A stretch of 45,128 nucleotides of DNA from Bacteroidales bacterium UBA6207 (GTDB taxonomy: Bacteria > Bacteroidota > Bacteroidia > Bacteroidales > F082), in assembly GCA_002421995.1 (NCBI GenBank), contig DISP01000113.1:549-45676 (forward strand), in the 5' to 3' direction. The notes beneath the pieces are model-generated. The model was not told the DNA's origin, did no database searches, and worked only from the letters and a program-made list of their open reading frames with translations. Position 1 is the first letter of the stretch. Each line of letters starts with the position of its first letter. A program made the position numbers and the translations under genes. Below, piece after piece: positions 35,178 to 44,433 of the stretch.

Positions 35178-35231
35178 GGCATGATTAAAACCATCATTAA
35201 ACACCGAAAAAATGATCGTTTTAATCATGCC
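35178..35231 (+). repeat. Long inverted repeat between the receptor and the kinase gene
   Basis: Arms of 21 nt (35178-35198 and 35211-35231) pair with a single C-C mismatch around a 12-nt loop. The outer part is GGCATGATTAAAAC with GTTTTAATCATGCC and the inner part ATCATT with AATGAT. It is too symmetrical for a simple terminator and has no T tract after it on the plus strand. It may be a processing or attenuation hairpin, or an operator. One copy of ACTTCATCT (35232-35240), close to the repeats at 32613, follows directly. Confidence 0.75.
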
Positions 35232-35240
35232 ACTTCATCT
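35232..35240 (+). promoter_or_regulatory. Single copy of the ACTTCATC-type box
   Basis: ACTTCATCT differs at one base from the 32613 and 32634 repeats and lies 18 nt before the kinase start codon at 35259. No second copy sits 21 bp away, so binding here would be weak or fortuitous. Confidence 0.25.
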
Positions 35241-35258
35241 GACAAATAAAAAAAACTG

Positions 35259-36341
35259 ATGAAAAAAGAAGTAAGCTCATTTTACGATGTTTGGGACAGA
35301 AAAACCGAACTAACCACAACAGGATTGGGAATAGTAGTCGTAGAGCTTTTGTCGCCTATTGTAATAGCAACACTTTTTAACATCGAACCCAGCGATATCT
35401 GGTCGAGAATTGCGCTCACATTTTTCAACACTGCAGCGCTGTGGTTAGGTTGCAGGTGGATTGTAATCTGGACCGGGATTGCTTTTCCATGGACCTAACA
35501 GCCCGTTAAACACCTTCTCACTGAGATCGGACTCATTGTCACATACACTTATGTGGTTTCTCTGCTGATCTACTTTCTTGTCAAATACACACACTTTTAT
35601 GCCCTCGACGAATTCGTTTTCTGGCGTGAGTATTTTGTCTCGGCAGGCATTTCAATGGTTATTAGCTTTATCCATGAAGGCATCTTTTTCTTTCATCAAT
35701 GGAAGCTGCACCTTTTGAGAGCCGAAGCGCTGGAAAAGGAAAATATGAGTTCGAAATACGAAACACTCAAAAGCCAGGTCAATCCACATTTTCTGTTCAA
35801 CAGCCTGAACACATTGACAGCCCTGATCGAAGAAAACAAAGCAGATGCGCTGGATTATGTGGCACAGATGTCGGGCTTTTTCAGGCAGATACTTCAATTA
35901 GGCAATATGCCCCTTATCACGCTCCCGGAGGAGCTCGAAATGATCAATACCTATTACCTTTTGCAGCAAAAACGTTACGGTAACGCCTTCAGGCTCGATA
36001 TTAATTTGAGTGAAGCTGCGCTTAAAACCTTCATACCTCCGCTTACACTCCAAATGCTCGTTGAAAACGCTGTAAAACACAACACTGTTTCAGCCAAAAA
36101 ACCATTGACAATTAAATTGTTTGACACCGAAAACAATTTTCTTGTAGTTGAAAACAACCTCCAAATAAGGCTTGAAAATGCACCAGGCACCGGCACCGGC
36201 TTACGTAATATCATAAACAGGTATGCGCTTGCAACATCCGAAAAAGTGATGATAAACCAATCAGCCTTCAGTTTTACAATTGCTTTACCTTTGATAAAAG
36301 AAAACCGGTTTGAATCCGAAGTCATAAAGGAAAGAAAATGA
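35259..36341 (+). pseudogene. LytS-type sensor histidine kinase interrupted by one in-frame stop codon
   Basis: One frame of 361 codons with a TAA at 35496-35498 and no frameshift. Read through, it has four membrane segments (about 20-42, 50-80, 90-112 and 128-148), a short linker, and the His_kinase domain: phospho-acceptor SQVNPHFLFNSLNTL (His177, counting the stop as one codon), N box LVENAVKHN and G box GTGTGLRNIINRY. The stop lies in the loop between membrane segments 2 and 3 (IAFPWT-stop-QPVKHLL). A GTG at 35553 could restart translation and give 262 residues with the kinase domain and two helices, so kinase activity may survive. The stop overlaps the regulator start by 4 bp, the usual operon linkage. 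Confidence 0.85.
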
Positions 36342-37105
36342 TAAAAACAATCAAAATCGTTATTATTGAAGACGAAGTGGCAGCAGCGAGACGTCTTCAG
36401 AGAATATTGCAAGAAACCGGAATTCAGCATGAAGTTGTTGCTGTGCTGGAAAGTGTTGAAGACTCAATCAATTATTTCAAATTTGGTAAAATCCCCGATT
36501 TGATACTTTCCGACATTCATCTGGCTGATGGCAATTGTTTTAATATCTTCAGACAGGTAGAGATAAAAATTCCGGTTATCTTCACCACCGCCTTTGATCA
36601 ATATGCCATTAATGCATTCAAAGTCAATAGTATAGATTATCTTTTAAAACCTATTCAAGTTGACGAACTACGCGCAGCCATCAATAAATTTCAGGATCAT
36701 CAATCTGACTCCTTGCTTTTTGAAAAGCTAAAACCGTACTACCCCGAGGCTAATACCTATCAGCAAAGATTTGTTATTAAATCCGGGAACAAATATAACA
36801 TATTGGATACTAATAATATAGCATTATGTTATGCGGATGAAAAGTTGGTTTTCGCACTGTCGTATGATCATCAAAAAGCTATTCTGGATTTCAGCCTTGA
36901 TAAACTGGAACAACTGCTTGATCCTTCGCAGTTTTTCAGAATTAACAGAAAAGTGATCATTCATGTGAAAAGCATCAAAAACATGGCACTCTATTTCCGG
37001 GGCAAAATCAAACTTGGACTTTCTGTCAACACCGACATCGAAACCATTGTAAGTGCTGAAAGAGCAGATGATTTTAAAAGCTGGATCGAAAAAGGAACAA
37101 TATAA
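36338..37105 (+). CDS. LytTR-family response regulator
   Basis: 255 residues, intact. The receiver domain (about 5-120) has the acidic pair Glu11/Asp12, phospho-acceptor Asp59 in LILSDIHLAD, TTAFDQYA and Lys in YLLKPI. A LytTR DNA-binding domain (about 150-250) has FVIKSGNKYNIL, FFRINRKVIIHVKSI and GLSVNTDIETIVSAERADDFKSW. It overlaps the kinase gene by 4 bp (ATGA), so it is the kinase's natural partner. LytTR proteins bind pairs of 9-bp direct repeats; the repeats at 32613-32663 in front of the receptor gene are the best candidate target in the window. Confidence 0.93.
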   Translation: MIKTIKIVIIEDEVAAARRLQRILQETGIQHEVVAVLESVEDSINYFKFGKIPDLILSDIHLADGNCFNIFRQVEIKIPVIFTTAFDQYAINAFKVNSIDYLLKPIQVDELRAAINKFQDHQSDSLLFEKLKPYYPEANTYQQRFVIKSGNKYNILDTNNIALCYADEKLVFALSYDHQKAILDFSLDKLEQLLDPSQFFRINRKVIIHVKSIKNMALYFRGKIKLGLSVNTDIETIVSAERADDFKSWIEKGTI

Positions 37106-37240
37106 AGGCTGTTTAAAAACTAACCGATACTTAAAAGCTTCAATTCTGTTTTTGCGTCAGAAACAGCTGTGTGTAAAAAAACAATGACATTCATAAAAAG
37201 CATTGAAATCCTGTTAAAAAAGATCAACAAACAAAAAGAT

Positions 37241-37302
37241 CAGATTTTCAATTTTTTCTAATTTGAAAATCTGCTGATTACGAAAACTTCAAATCAGCAG
37301 AT
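37241..37302 (+). repeat. Two overlapping, mutually exclusive hairpins
   Basis: CAGATTTTCAA (37241-37251) pairs with TTGAAAATCTG (37263-37273), 11 bp with an 11-nt loop. ATCTGCTGATT (37269-37279) pairs with AATCAGCAGAT (37292-37302), 11 bp with a 12-nt loop. The two share ATCTG (37269-37273), so only one can form fully. They could be the terminator region of the LytTR operon; they lie upstream of the next promoter. Confidence 0.7.
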
Positions 37303-37401
37303 CGAAAGCTCCCGGCACCGACAGCAGCCTATAAAACAGATGTTCGTTCCATTTGTCAGTATTCTTACCTATATTTCGAAGTCCAAAATATACGAAAGCA
37401 C

Positions 37402-37431
37402 TTGACAAAGTGATATGCTGTTGTATCTTTA
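37402..37431 (+). promoter_or_regulatory. Promoter of the hybrid histidine kinase gene
   Basis: TTG (37402-37404), exactly 19 nt, then TATCTTTA (37424-37431), which matches TAnnTTTG at all but the last position. The leader to ATG 37556 would be about 118 nt. Confidence 0.5.
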
Positions 37432-37555
37432 CGTTTGAATTCCGACTCAATAACAACATTATTTTCGGTAAAACAAAATGAATTTCAAAGTGATTGACCC
37501 AACCAATTTGCTGATAATCATTTATTTAACTGAAATACTCAACACAACTAATTAA

Positions 37556-40500
37556 ATGGACTTTGGGAGTTTTGACATTCTTTTTAATCCATCACCATTT
37601 GCGATGGCTGTTTTCGAGCCATTAGAAATGGCTGAGAAAATCACAGATGGTAAAATAATCAAAACCAACGCGGCTTTTGATCAACTTTTTACGCAACCAC
37701 TGCACCCTGGCCTTCCCCAATCGATAAATGAACTGTTTAGCAGTATCCTGAAATCAGAATTCAATTGGGAAGAATTCAAAGACAGAACCACTGTCAATCA
37801 AGTTTACAAACAACAAATCCACAGTGATTTATCTACCCGCGAATTTAGCAGTTGGGCCATTGATCATGGATTGTTTATTATAGCTTTTGAAGACCACACA
37901 AGTCGCAATGAATCCTTGCTTGATGCGGTTTCGAGAGCCAACCATTTACTCATCAACGAACATTGCATCTCAGACGCTATCCATCAGTCGCTCCAAATTA
38001 TTGGCGAGTCAACACAACATGATGTGATACGGATTTTTGCTTTCCACAAGGAAAGCAAGGAAGAAGTATTAATAATGAGCATGCTGTTCGAATGGAGTAA
38101 ACATCCACGAAATGAAGATGTTGACCTTTTCAAATTGCATGATCTCGATCCGGAACAATATTTCTCATCTTTTTTTGAACAATTACAAACCGGTAAATCC
38201 TTAAGTGGCAGGTATGACAAGGCTTCACAAAACAAAATTTGGCAAAAAACCGGTCCCAAGGTCGAGTCTTTCCTCATTATCCCGGTCATTATCGAAGATG
38301 AATGCTGGGGATTTATGGAGCTTTTACGTTTTAAATCTGCTGAACAATATCAAACGGCTGAGAATTCCATTTTAAAAACCGTTGCCCTTTCGATAGGGAC
38401 AGCTTTGCACCGTGACAAACAACGTCAGGCCCTTGAGCAAAGCCGGTCGGAACTTGAGATAAGCGAAGAAAAATACCGTCTGATTGCCGAGAATACTTCT
38501 GACGGAATATTGATTCTCAACAACGAATTTCGGATAATTTTTGCCTCGCAATCATACTTCAGGATGCTCCAATGCGAAGAAATAAATGAGCCTGAATATC
38601 TTGGAAACATCTACTTGAAAATCATCCATCCTGAAGATAAAGCCACTGTGCTTGAAACACTTTCATCAGCTGTCGGAGAAAAGCAAATTCACGTATCATA
38701 CAGTTTCAGAGCCAGCCTTTGCAATAATCTGGAAAAATGGTTCGAAGATAACGGTGTTATTCGCTATGATTCACTCGGAAACCTGCATGAAATCTACGTG
38801 GTGAGCCGAGATATCACTGAGCGGATGCTTAACAGCGAAATGCTCACAATGAGTGAGCTCAGATTTAGGGCAATAACCGAAACTGCAAATGATGGCATCA
38901 TCGTTTCAAATGGATCAGGACAGATTATTTTTACCAATTCAAAAGCAAATGAAATTTTCGGCTTCGAAACCAACGAGTTATTAAATAAGCGCATTGATAC
39001 GCTAATACCACTTGCTGAAAAAAAGCAACACAGCAACTATTTTGACAAATATGTTACAACCAAAATTTCGCATATCATCCGCAAACCCCGCGAGTTTGAA
39101 GCATTGCACAAAAGCGGGAAACTGATTCCTATCGAAATCTCCCTGTCGAGCTGGGAACATCTTGACGAAGTTTTTATCTCTGCCAACATCAGAGATATTT
39201 CTGAAAGAAAACGATCGGAAACCATAAAAAAGATACAAAACGGAATCCTGCAAGCAATCAGCGAAAGTGCTGACATGGAAAGCCTGATGAAAACAATCCA
39301 GCATGAGCTAAGCACTATCATTGATACACAAAACTTTTATGTGGCTTTTTATGATGGTTTGAATGACCGCTTTACTGCTCCTTACTGTTCGGATATTTAC
39401 GATGATACTTTGGAATGGAAGGCTTCGCGGTCATTGACCGGAAAAGTTGTTAAAGATAAAAAAGCATTATTACTGCGGCAAGAAGATATCAATAATCTGG
39501 TTATCAATGGCGAGATAGACCGTATTGGCAGCGTCGCTGCATGTTGGATGGGACTTCCTTTGTTAAGAAAAAACGAAGCTATCGGAGCTTTTGTGTTGCA
39601 GAGTTATTCTGACGCAAACGCTTATACCGAAAAAGATATGGAAACCATGGGATTTGTGTCATCACAAATCAGTATCGCAATTCAGCGCAAGAAGGCCATG
39701 GAAGAAATCCAACTCCTGATCAAAGCCGTTGAGCAAAGTCCGGTAAGTATTGTTGTTACAGATCCGGACGGAATAATTGAATATGTAAACCCAAAGTTTT
39801 CGGAAGTAAGTGGTTATCAGGCGTATGAAGCCATTGGACAACACACAAGGATACTAAGGTCAGGGCTGCAAACGAGCCAGGTTTATGCTGAATTATGGGG
39901 AAATATCAAATCCGGAAAAACCTGGACAGGAGAGCTTCAAAACAGAAAACGCAATGGTGAGCTCCATTGGGAAAGGGTAACAATTGCACCAATACACGAC
40001 GATGCCGGGAAAATAAGTCACTTCGTGGCCATCAAAGAAGACGTCAGCGTGCTCAAAAAGATGACCGAAGACCTGATTTTGTCCAGACAGGAAGCACAGG
40101 CAGGCATACTTTTAAAAACCGCCTTCATGAACAATGTTTCACACGAAATCAGGACACCACTCAATCAACTTCTTGGTTTCGTTGCTCTGTATATGGATCC
40201 TGATGCCACCGAAGAGGAAAAAATTGAATACTATGACAATGTGCATATCAGCAGCGAAAGGTTGATTCAAACAATCACCGACTATGTTGACATCTCCGAA
40301 ATTGCTTCCAATACCGTCAAAATTCATCCTGAAGTTGTTAATTTTAAAGAAATTATAAACAAAGTACTCATTACCATCCGAAACAAATACCACAACAAGG
40401 AGATTCACTCCTTATTAGAGTTTGGTAAAGGGTTCTCAACTCCGGAAAATGAACATTTTGAAACCATCACCGACCTTGCTTTATTGAAAAAAGTATTGGT

Positions 40501-41230
40501 TCATTTGATTGACAACGCGTTTAAGTTCACCGGTAAAGGTCAGGTGAGAATAGTTCTGGAGAAATCCGACAACGATTTTATTCTACACATACACGACAAT
40601 GGAATCGGCATTGATCCGGTGAAGCAAAAAAGTATTTTTGATGCTTTCACTCAGGTAGATAATACCTCAACGAGGGTTTTCGACGGCAGTGGTTTAGGCC
40701 TTTCTATCGTAAAAGGATTTATCAACAAGTTGAAAGGTGAGGTTTGGTTGAAATCAGAGCCTGGTTTAGGCTCAACTTTTTCGATCTCCATACCTATTAT
40801 TACAAGAAAAAATAAAGTCGGGTTTGCCACACCGATAGCGGTTCAGGCAAAAAATCCGACACTCCTTCTTGTTGAGGATGAACCTGCAAACCGCCAGGTT
40901 GTAAAGGCATATTTCAGAAAATCAGTTTTCAAGGTCATTGAAGCAAATAATGGCGTTGAAGCAATTGAGAGTTGCCGGAAAAACCCTGACATTTCAATCG
41001 TTTTGATGGATTTAAAACTCCCGCTCATGGATGGATTTGAAGCCACACGAATCATCAAAAAGGAGAAACCTTCACTCCCGGTGGTAGCCATCACCGCCTA
41101 TGCAATGAGTGGCGACAGCCAAAAAGCTATAAGCGCGGGTTGCGATGAATACCTGAGCAAACCTTTGAATCGGGAAATCCTGCTTCAGACGATTTCGAAA
41201 TATATACTGACCGATGACAAATTAAACTGA
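37556..41230 (+). CDS. Soluble multi-sensor hybrid histidine kinase
   Basis: 1224 residues with no clear signal peptide or membrane helix, so probably a cytoplasmic sensor. Domains in order: a divergent PAS-like start (1-110), GAF (about 130-285), PAS (about 305-425), PAS (about 430-550), GAF (about 560-715), PAS (about 725-845), HisKA with His863 in NNVSHEIRTPLNQ, HATPase_c (LVHLIDNAFKFTG, HDNGIGID, GSGLGLSIVKGF), and a C-terminal receiver with Asp1152 in IVLMDLKLPLMDG and Lys in YLSKPL. There is no output domain, so the phosphate must pass on to another protein, possibly via an Hpt protein elsewhere. It converges on the Lol-like operon, 8 nt away. Confidence 0.93.
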   Translation: MDFGSFDILFNPSPFAMAVFEPLEMAEKITDGKIIKTNAAFDQLFTQPLHPGLPQSINELFSSILKSEFNWEEFKDRTTVNQVYKQQIHSDLSTREFSSWAIDHGLFIIAFEDHTSRNESLLDAVSRANHLLINEHCISDAIHQSLQIIGESTQHDVIRIFAFHKESKEEVLIMSMLFEWSKHPRNEDVDLFKLHDLDPEQYFSSFFEQLQTGKSLSGRYDKASQNKIWQKTGPKVESFLIIPVIIEDECWGFMELLRFKSAEQYQTAENSILKTVALSIGTALHRDKQRQALEQSRSELEISEEKYRLIAENTSDGILILNNEFRIIFASQSYFRMLQCEEINEPEYLGNIYLKIIHPEDKATVLETLSSAVGEKQIHVSYSFRASLCNNLEKWFEDNGVIRYDSLGNLHEIYVVSRDITERMLNSEMLTMSELRFRAITETANDGIIVSNGSGQIIFTNSKANEIFGFETNELLNKRIDTLIPLAEKKQHSNYFDKYVTTKISHIIRKPREFEALHKSGKLIPIEISLSSWEHLDEVFISANIRDISERKRSETIKKIQNGILQAISESADMESLMKTIQHELSTIIDTQNFYVAFYDGLNDRFTAPYCSDIYDDTLEWKASRSLTGKVVKDKKALLLRQEDINNLVINGEIDRIGSVAACWMGLPLLRKNEAIGAFVLQSYSDANAYTEKDMETMGFVSSQISIAIQRKKAMEEIQLLIKAVEQSPVSIVVTDPDGIIEYVNPKFSEVSGYQAYEAIGQHTRILRSGLQTSQVYAELWGNIKSGKTWTGELQNRKRNGELHWERVTIAPIHDDAGKISHFVAIKEDVSVLKKMTEDLILSRQEAQAGILLKTAFMNNVSHEIRTPLNQLLGFVALYMDPDATEEEKIEYYDNVHISSERLIQTITDYVDISEIASNTVKIHPEVVNFKEIINKVLITIRNKYHNKEIHSLLEFGKGFSTPENEHFETITDLALLKKVLVHLIDNAFKFTGKGQVRIVLEKSDNDFILHIHDNGIGIDPVKQKSIFDAFTQVDNTSTRVFDGSGLGLSIVKGFINKLKGEVWLKSEPGLGSTFSISIPIITRKNKVGFATPIAVQAKNPTLLLVEDEPANRQVVKAYFRKSVFKVIEANNGVEAIESCRKNPDISIVLMDLKLPLMDGFEATRIIKKEKPSLPVVAITAYAMSGDSQKAISAGCDEYLSKPLNREILLQTISKYILTDDKLN

Positions 41231-41238
41231 TCCGGCTA

Positions 41239-41973
41239 TTATTTTTTTAAGGCTGCCTTTGTAAAAATATATTCTGGTATCGCCTGATCAAACTCAATGT
41301 TGGATAGTTTAAAAACCGTGCCATCGCCTTGCTTAAGCATATCTTTATAAGTCATTGTCAATGGAAACCATCGGTTTTGAACCTTAACAACATCGGCCAT
41401 TTCGATTCTTTTCAGGAGTTTGCCACCCTTTGCAAACAGTTCTTGTTTCAAGGGCACAAAGCGTTCGGCATCCACCCAAATTCGTTGACTGTGGTAAGCC
41501 ACATCAGCCAAGCGGGCTGTAAGCTCCAGAAGAATTGTTTTTCTATCGCCAATCATTTCTTCTCCAACGACTTGTGCATCATATATTTCCGAAAGTTTTC
41601 TGTCGTCCATCATATCTTCGTATGAAAGATCGCTACCCATAACTGACTGGCGCAGCATATGACCCGAAAGTTGAATCGTTCGGTCTGAACCGGGTGAATA
41701 CAACCAAAGCTGTTTCTCAAGCTTCAGCATTTTCGTTCCCTTTTCAGAAGCCGGCGAAAGGTATTCAGTGAAGGACTTATTATTGCCCACAGCATAGGTT
41801 TTCGACGATATGGTGCGGCTGTTCCGCTTGCCTGAAATCGTCATTGAAGATTCGAAAACCCTGTTATCTGACGAAAGGTTGCGATCTACTTTCAGCAAAA
41901 TTTCGCTGGCATTCTGCGCTGATAATTCAGCCGAAAAGAAAAACATTACTAATATTAAAATACTGTGTTTCAT
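41239..41973 (-). CDS. LolA-like outer-membrane lipoprotein-sorting protein
   Basis: 244 residues from the ATG at 41973; the longer frame to 42060 would overlap the upstream permease gene. Signal peptide about 1-20 (ending ELSAQ). The rest is the LolA/LppX-like fold of the family annotated as outer membrane lipoprotein-sorting protein: an ASEILLKVDRNL start, MLKLEKQLWLYSPGSDRTI, GSDLSYEDMM, IWVDAERFVPLKQELF and RWFPLTMTYKD. These periplasmic proteins carry lipidated or hydrophobic cargo. It is the last gene of a minus-strand set with two FtsX-type permeases and an ABC ATPase, 13 nt after the permease. Confidence 0.85.
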   Translation of the reverse strand: MKHSILILVMFFFSAELSAQNASEILLKVDRNLSSDNRVFESSMTISGKRNSRTISSKTYAVGNNKSFTEYLSPASEKGTKMLKLEKQLWLYSPGSDRTIQLSGHMLRQSVMGSDLSYEDMMDDRKLSEIYDAQVVGEEMIGDRKTILLELTARLADVAYHSQRIWVDAERFVPLKQELFAKGGKLLKRIEMADVVKVQNRWFPLTMTYKDMLKQGDGTVFKLSNIEFDQAIPEYIFTKAALKK

Positions 41974-41986
41974 ACTATTAAATACA

Positions 41987-43261
41987 TTAAACTTCAAGTT
42001 CCTTAAACAATGATGCCGTTTGCCACTTAAATATTCCAATGCCGCTAAGCGCTGTTCCAATCAAAGTTGACAATATTCCGGGGAAAAATCCGAGGTAAAA
42101 ATCTGTTGGCGTAATGCGTGCCTTGATAACCGAAGGAAACATCAGACTTGCGCCCTGCATCATTCCGGAAATATCAATCCCCCAGGTTTGAAGCATCCAG
42201 GCAAAAAGCAAACCAAAAAGTGTTCCTACAAAAGTACCCGCCAGCCCAATCAAAACTGATTCGAGCAGCAGGGTGAAATAGATATGTTTTTTTTCTTCGC
42301 CAATGGCCAGGCGCAGACCTACTTCGCCATAACGCCGCAATCCGCCCAACAAGCCTGCATTCCATAAAACCAGCGACATGGCAAGGATAAACACAAAGGA
42401 AACATACCACGACCATTTCTCGGCCATCTCAACATATTGTCCCATAGAGCCTTGTGCTCTGAGGCTTTTCATAACTGGCGAGAAATCGTCCTCCGGATCG
42501 TCATGTTTTGAATTAAACTGCATCACCAACAGATCCGCTGCTTTAGAATCGAAATAGCCATTTTTGAAAAAGCCAAGGATTTCTGCCGTGGCATCTTCCA
42601 TTTCCAAAAGTTGTTGTGCCGCTCCGATATCCATCAGCACCGAACCTCTGTCAAGTAATTCAGCACCAAAGATTAATGTTCCGGAAACTGTAAAATTCTG
42701 CATCCTCATGCTCGCATTTGCCGAAGACGTCATCATCGTGAATGAATCGCCAGGTTTGAGTCCGAGCGCCCTTGCAAAATGATCGCTCATTAATACCTCA
42801 GTTTGGTTTGCAGGCAGTTTACCCTGGGTGAGCGCACTCGCAATCTGCAGACGTTCAATGTCTCTTGAATCGTCACCCGTAAGGTTCATTGCCATTCCTA
42901 TGAAAGGGCCCTGAGCCTTGGTTTCACCGTTTTCGTCAGGCACATCGGCCAAACCACCAAATTGAATGCGCGAGCTCCATTCCATCTGAGGAAAATCACG
43001 CTGAAGCTCGGTGAGCAATTGGGAGACATTGCCCAGAGCAAGATCTATCGGCAGTTGATGGCTCGCAGCTTCAAATGCTTTTGTCATCACCTTCACATGG
43101 CCCGCATTGAAGCGGGCATTCATTTCGATTGTATCTCCCATGAATCCAACAATATATGCATGAAGAAATATTGTTAAAGTCACACCGGTAGCTACCACGA
43201 TGATGGGCAATCTGCTTCGGCTTTTATCTCTCCATAGTCCTTTAAACAAAAAACGTATCAT
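41987..43261 (-). CDS. FtsX/LolE-type ABC transporter permease (second copy)
   Basis: 424 residues from the ATG at 43261; the frame extends to 43471, but that would lie inside the first permease gene. One N-terminal membrane helix (about 18-40), a large periplasmic MacB-like domain (about 45-270; NARFNAGHVKVMTKAFEAAS), then three C-terminal helices of the FtsX type (WYVSFVFILAMSLVLWNAGLLGG, the GEEKKHIYFTLLLESVLIGLAGT segment, and a last helix near 385-405). It overlaps the first permease by 4 bp, which suggests translational coupling. Together the two would make a LolC/E-like heterodimer. Confidence 0.88.
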   Translation of the reverse strand: MIRFLFKGLWRDKSRSRLPIIVVATGVTLTIFLHAYIVGFMGDTIEMNARFNAGHVKVMTKAFEAASHQLPIDLALGNVSQLLTELQRDFPQMEWSSRIQFGGLADVPDENGETKAQGPFIGMAMNLTGDDSRDIERLQIASALTQGKLPANQTEVLMSDHFARALGLKPGDSFTMMTSSANASMRMQNFTVSGTLIFGAELLDRGSVLMDIGAAQQLLEMEDATAEILGFFKNGYFDSKAADLLVMQFNSKHDDPEDDFSPVMKSLRAQGSMGQYVEMAEKWSWYVSFVFILAMSLVLWNAGLLGGLRRYGEVGLRLAIGEEKKHIYFTLLLESVLIGLAGTFVGTLFGLLFAWMLQTWGIDISGMMQGASLMFPSVIKARITPTDFYLGFFPGILSTLIGTALSGIGIFKWQTASLFKELEV

Positions 43262-44433
43262 TGTAATTTCCCCCTTAAAGCTTCTGTTGGATTCATTTTT
43301 GCAATTTTCCGCGATGGGAAATAACTCACAACCGTTGTTGTGAGGAGTACCAGCAAAACGGTTGAAGCAATCAAACCAATGCTGTAAACAGGATAGAGCG
43401 TTGGCGCCATGGCCATTCCAAATTCTGACGAGTCCATAGGCAATGTCCATCCCACTCTGGCTTGCCACCATAGAAACGGAATGCCATAGAATGCACCGGC
43501 AATTGCTGCCAAAACCGCATGCATACTGCCTTCCAGCGTGAAAAGGCCAACCACCTGCGGGCGTGTATAACCAAGCGCAATATATGTTCCAATTTCTCTC
43601 TGCCGGCGAAAAATTGACAATACCTGGGTGTCGAAAATGGCTAGCATAGCCAGAAAAAGCAATACAAGATACATCACTGACTGACCTGCACTTTTTGTTT
43701 TGATCATTTCATCAACCTGTTTTGTAAGCTCCTTCACAGTTTTAGATTTCCATCCAACAGCTTGATTTTCCGGGAAAAAGCCTTCGTGAAACGACAAAAT
43801 GGTGGCTTCGTTATGAAACATTGTCATGCGCTGAAGTTGAGCCAAATCAAGATAAACAAGTCCCTGATCAACAGCCGGAACATTCGTATAAAAAACTCCA
43901 ACTACTTCGGCTTCAGCAGCATCAAAGCTTCCAAACCTATCGCGCCATCGCAATGTAAAGAGGTCGCCAACAGAAAGACCCATATTTTTTGCCATCGTTT
44001 GCCCGATGACAACCGGAATACCATTGACGGTGGTATCCAATAATGCGCTTGGCAGATTTAAAAGCGTTTGATGCGGAGGAATGCCCTTCAGGATAGCCTG
44101 TTGCATTCGTCCGTTCGGGAAAATTGAAGCCTGAACCATTAAAGCCGGCACAACTGCATTGCTCTGATGCGTGAAAATAGAATCGAGTGGAACAACAGCA
44201 TGACTGCTTTCGAGACTGAGTGGATCAAAAGGGTCATAAGCATCATGCCACCATTGACCACCGGCAATTTCCCAATCCTTCATGTCATTTTTTGCCTGTT
44301 GATCCCATCCCGACAAGATACCTTTTAGCCAGATGATGATTACAAAGGTAAACGATAACACAATGACATTCAGCCAGGTGCGTAAACCAGCCCCGATTAA
44401 GTTGCGCCAGGCAAGTGTAAATGCTAATTTCAT
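43258..44433 (-). CDS. FtsX/LolC-type ABC transporter permease (first copy)
   Basis: 391 residues. N-terminal MKLAFTLAWRNL and a membrane helix (about 20-40), a periplasmic MacB-type domain (about 45-260), and three C-terminal helices (AGQSVMYLVLLFLAMLAIFDT; YTRPQVVGLFTLEGSMHAVL; SIGLIASTVLLVLLTTTVVS) ending in the family tail KIAKMNPTEALRGK. It overlaps the ATPase gene by 4 bp upstream and the second permease by 4 bp downstream. MacB-like efflux is an alternative to lipoprotein export; the LolA-like neighbour favours lipoprotein or lipid transfer. Confidence 0.9.
   Translation of the reverse strand: MKLAFTLAWRNLIGAGLRTWLNVIVLSFTFVIIIWLKGILSGWDQQAKNDMKDWEIAGGQWWHDAYDPFDPLSLESSHAVVPLDSIFTHQSNAVVPALMVQASIFPNGRMQQAILKGIPPHQTLLNLPSALLDTTVNGIPVVIGQTMAKNMGLSVGDLFTLRWRDRFGSFDAAEAEVVGVFYTNVPAVDQGLVYLDLAQLQRMTMFHNEATILSFHEGFFPENQAVGWKSKTVKELTKQVDEMIKTKSAGQSVMYLVLLFLAMLAIFDTQVLSIFRRQREIGTYIALGYTRPQVVGLFTLEGSMHAVLAAIAGAFYGIPFLWWQARVGWTLPMDSSEFGMAMAPTLYPVYSIGLIASTVLLVLLTTTVVSYFPSRKIAKMNPTEALRGKLQ

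Larger units (their letters stand above)
37106..37555 (+). other. 450-base non-coding region before the hybrid kinase
   Basis: No confident gene. It contains two overlapping hairpins (37241-37302), a promoter (37402-37431), and a 25-codon open frame from ATG 37478 to TAA 37555 that ends directly against the kinase start codon and is in the same frame. The short frame has no recognisable similarity and may be chance. Confidence 0.6.

Noticed and set aside
32728..36341. Reassignment of UAA or UAG to an amino acid as the cause of the three stops
   Set aside because: UAA, UAG and UGA all end well-defined genes in this window, so a genome-wide code change is not supported; local suppression stays possible.
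37478..37555. A 25-codon frame ending directly against the hybrid kinase start codon, in the same frame, like a fourth in-frame stop
   Set aside because: The short peptide shows no family features and the kinase already begins with a good ATG; chance is sufficient. Kept only as a note in the spacer entry.
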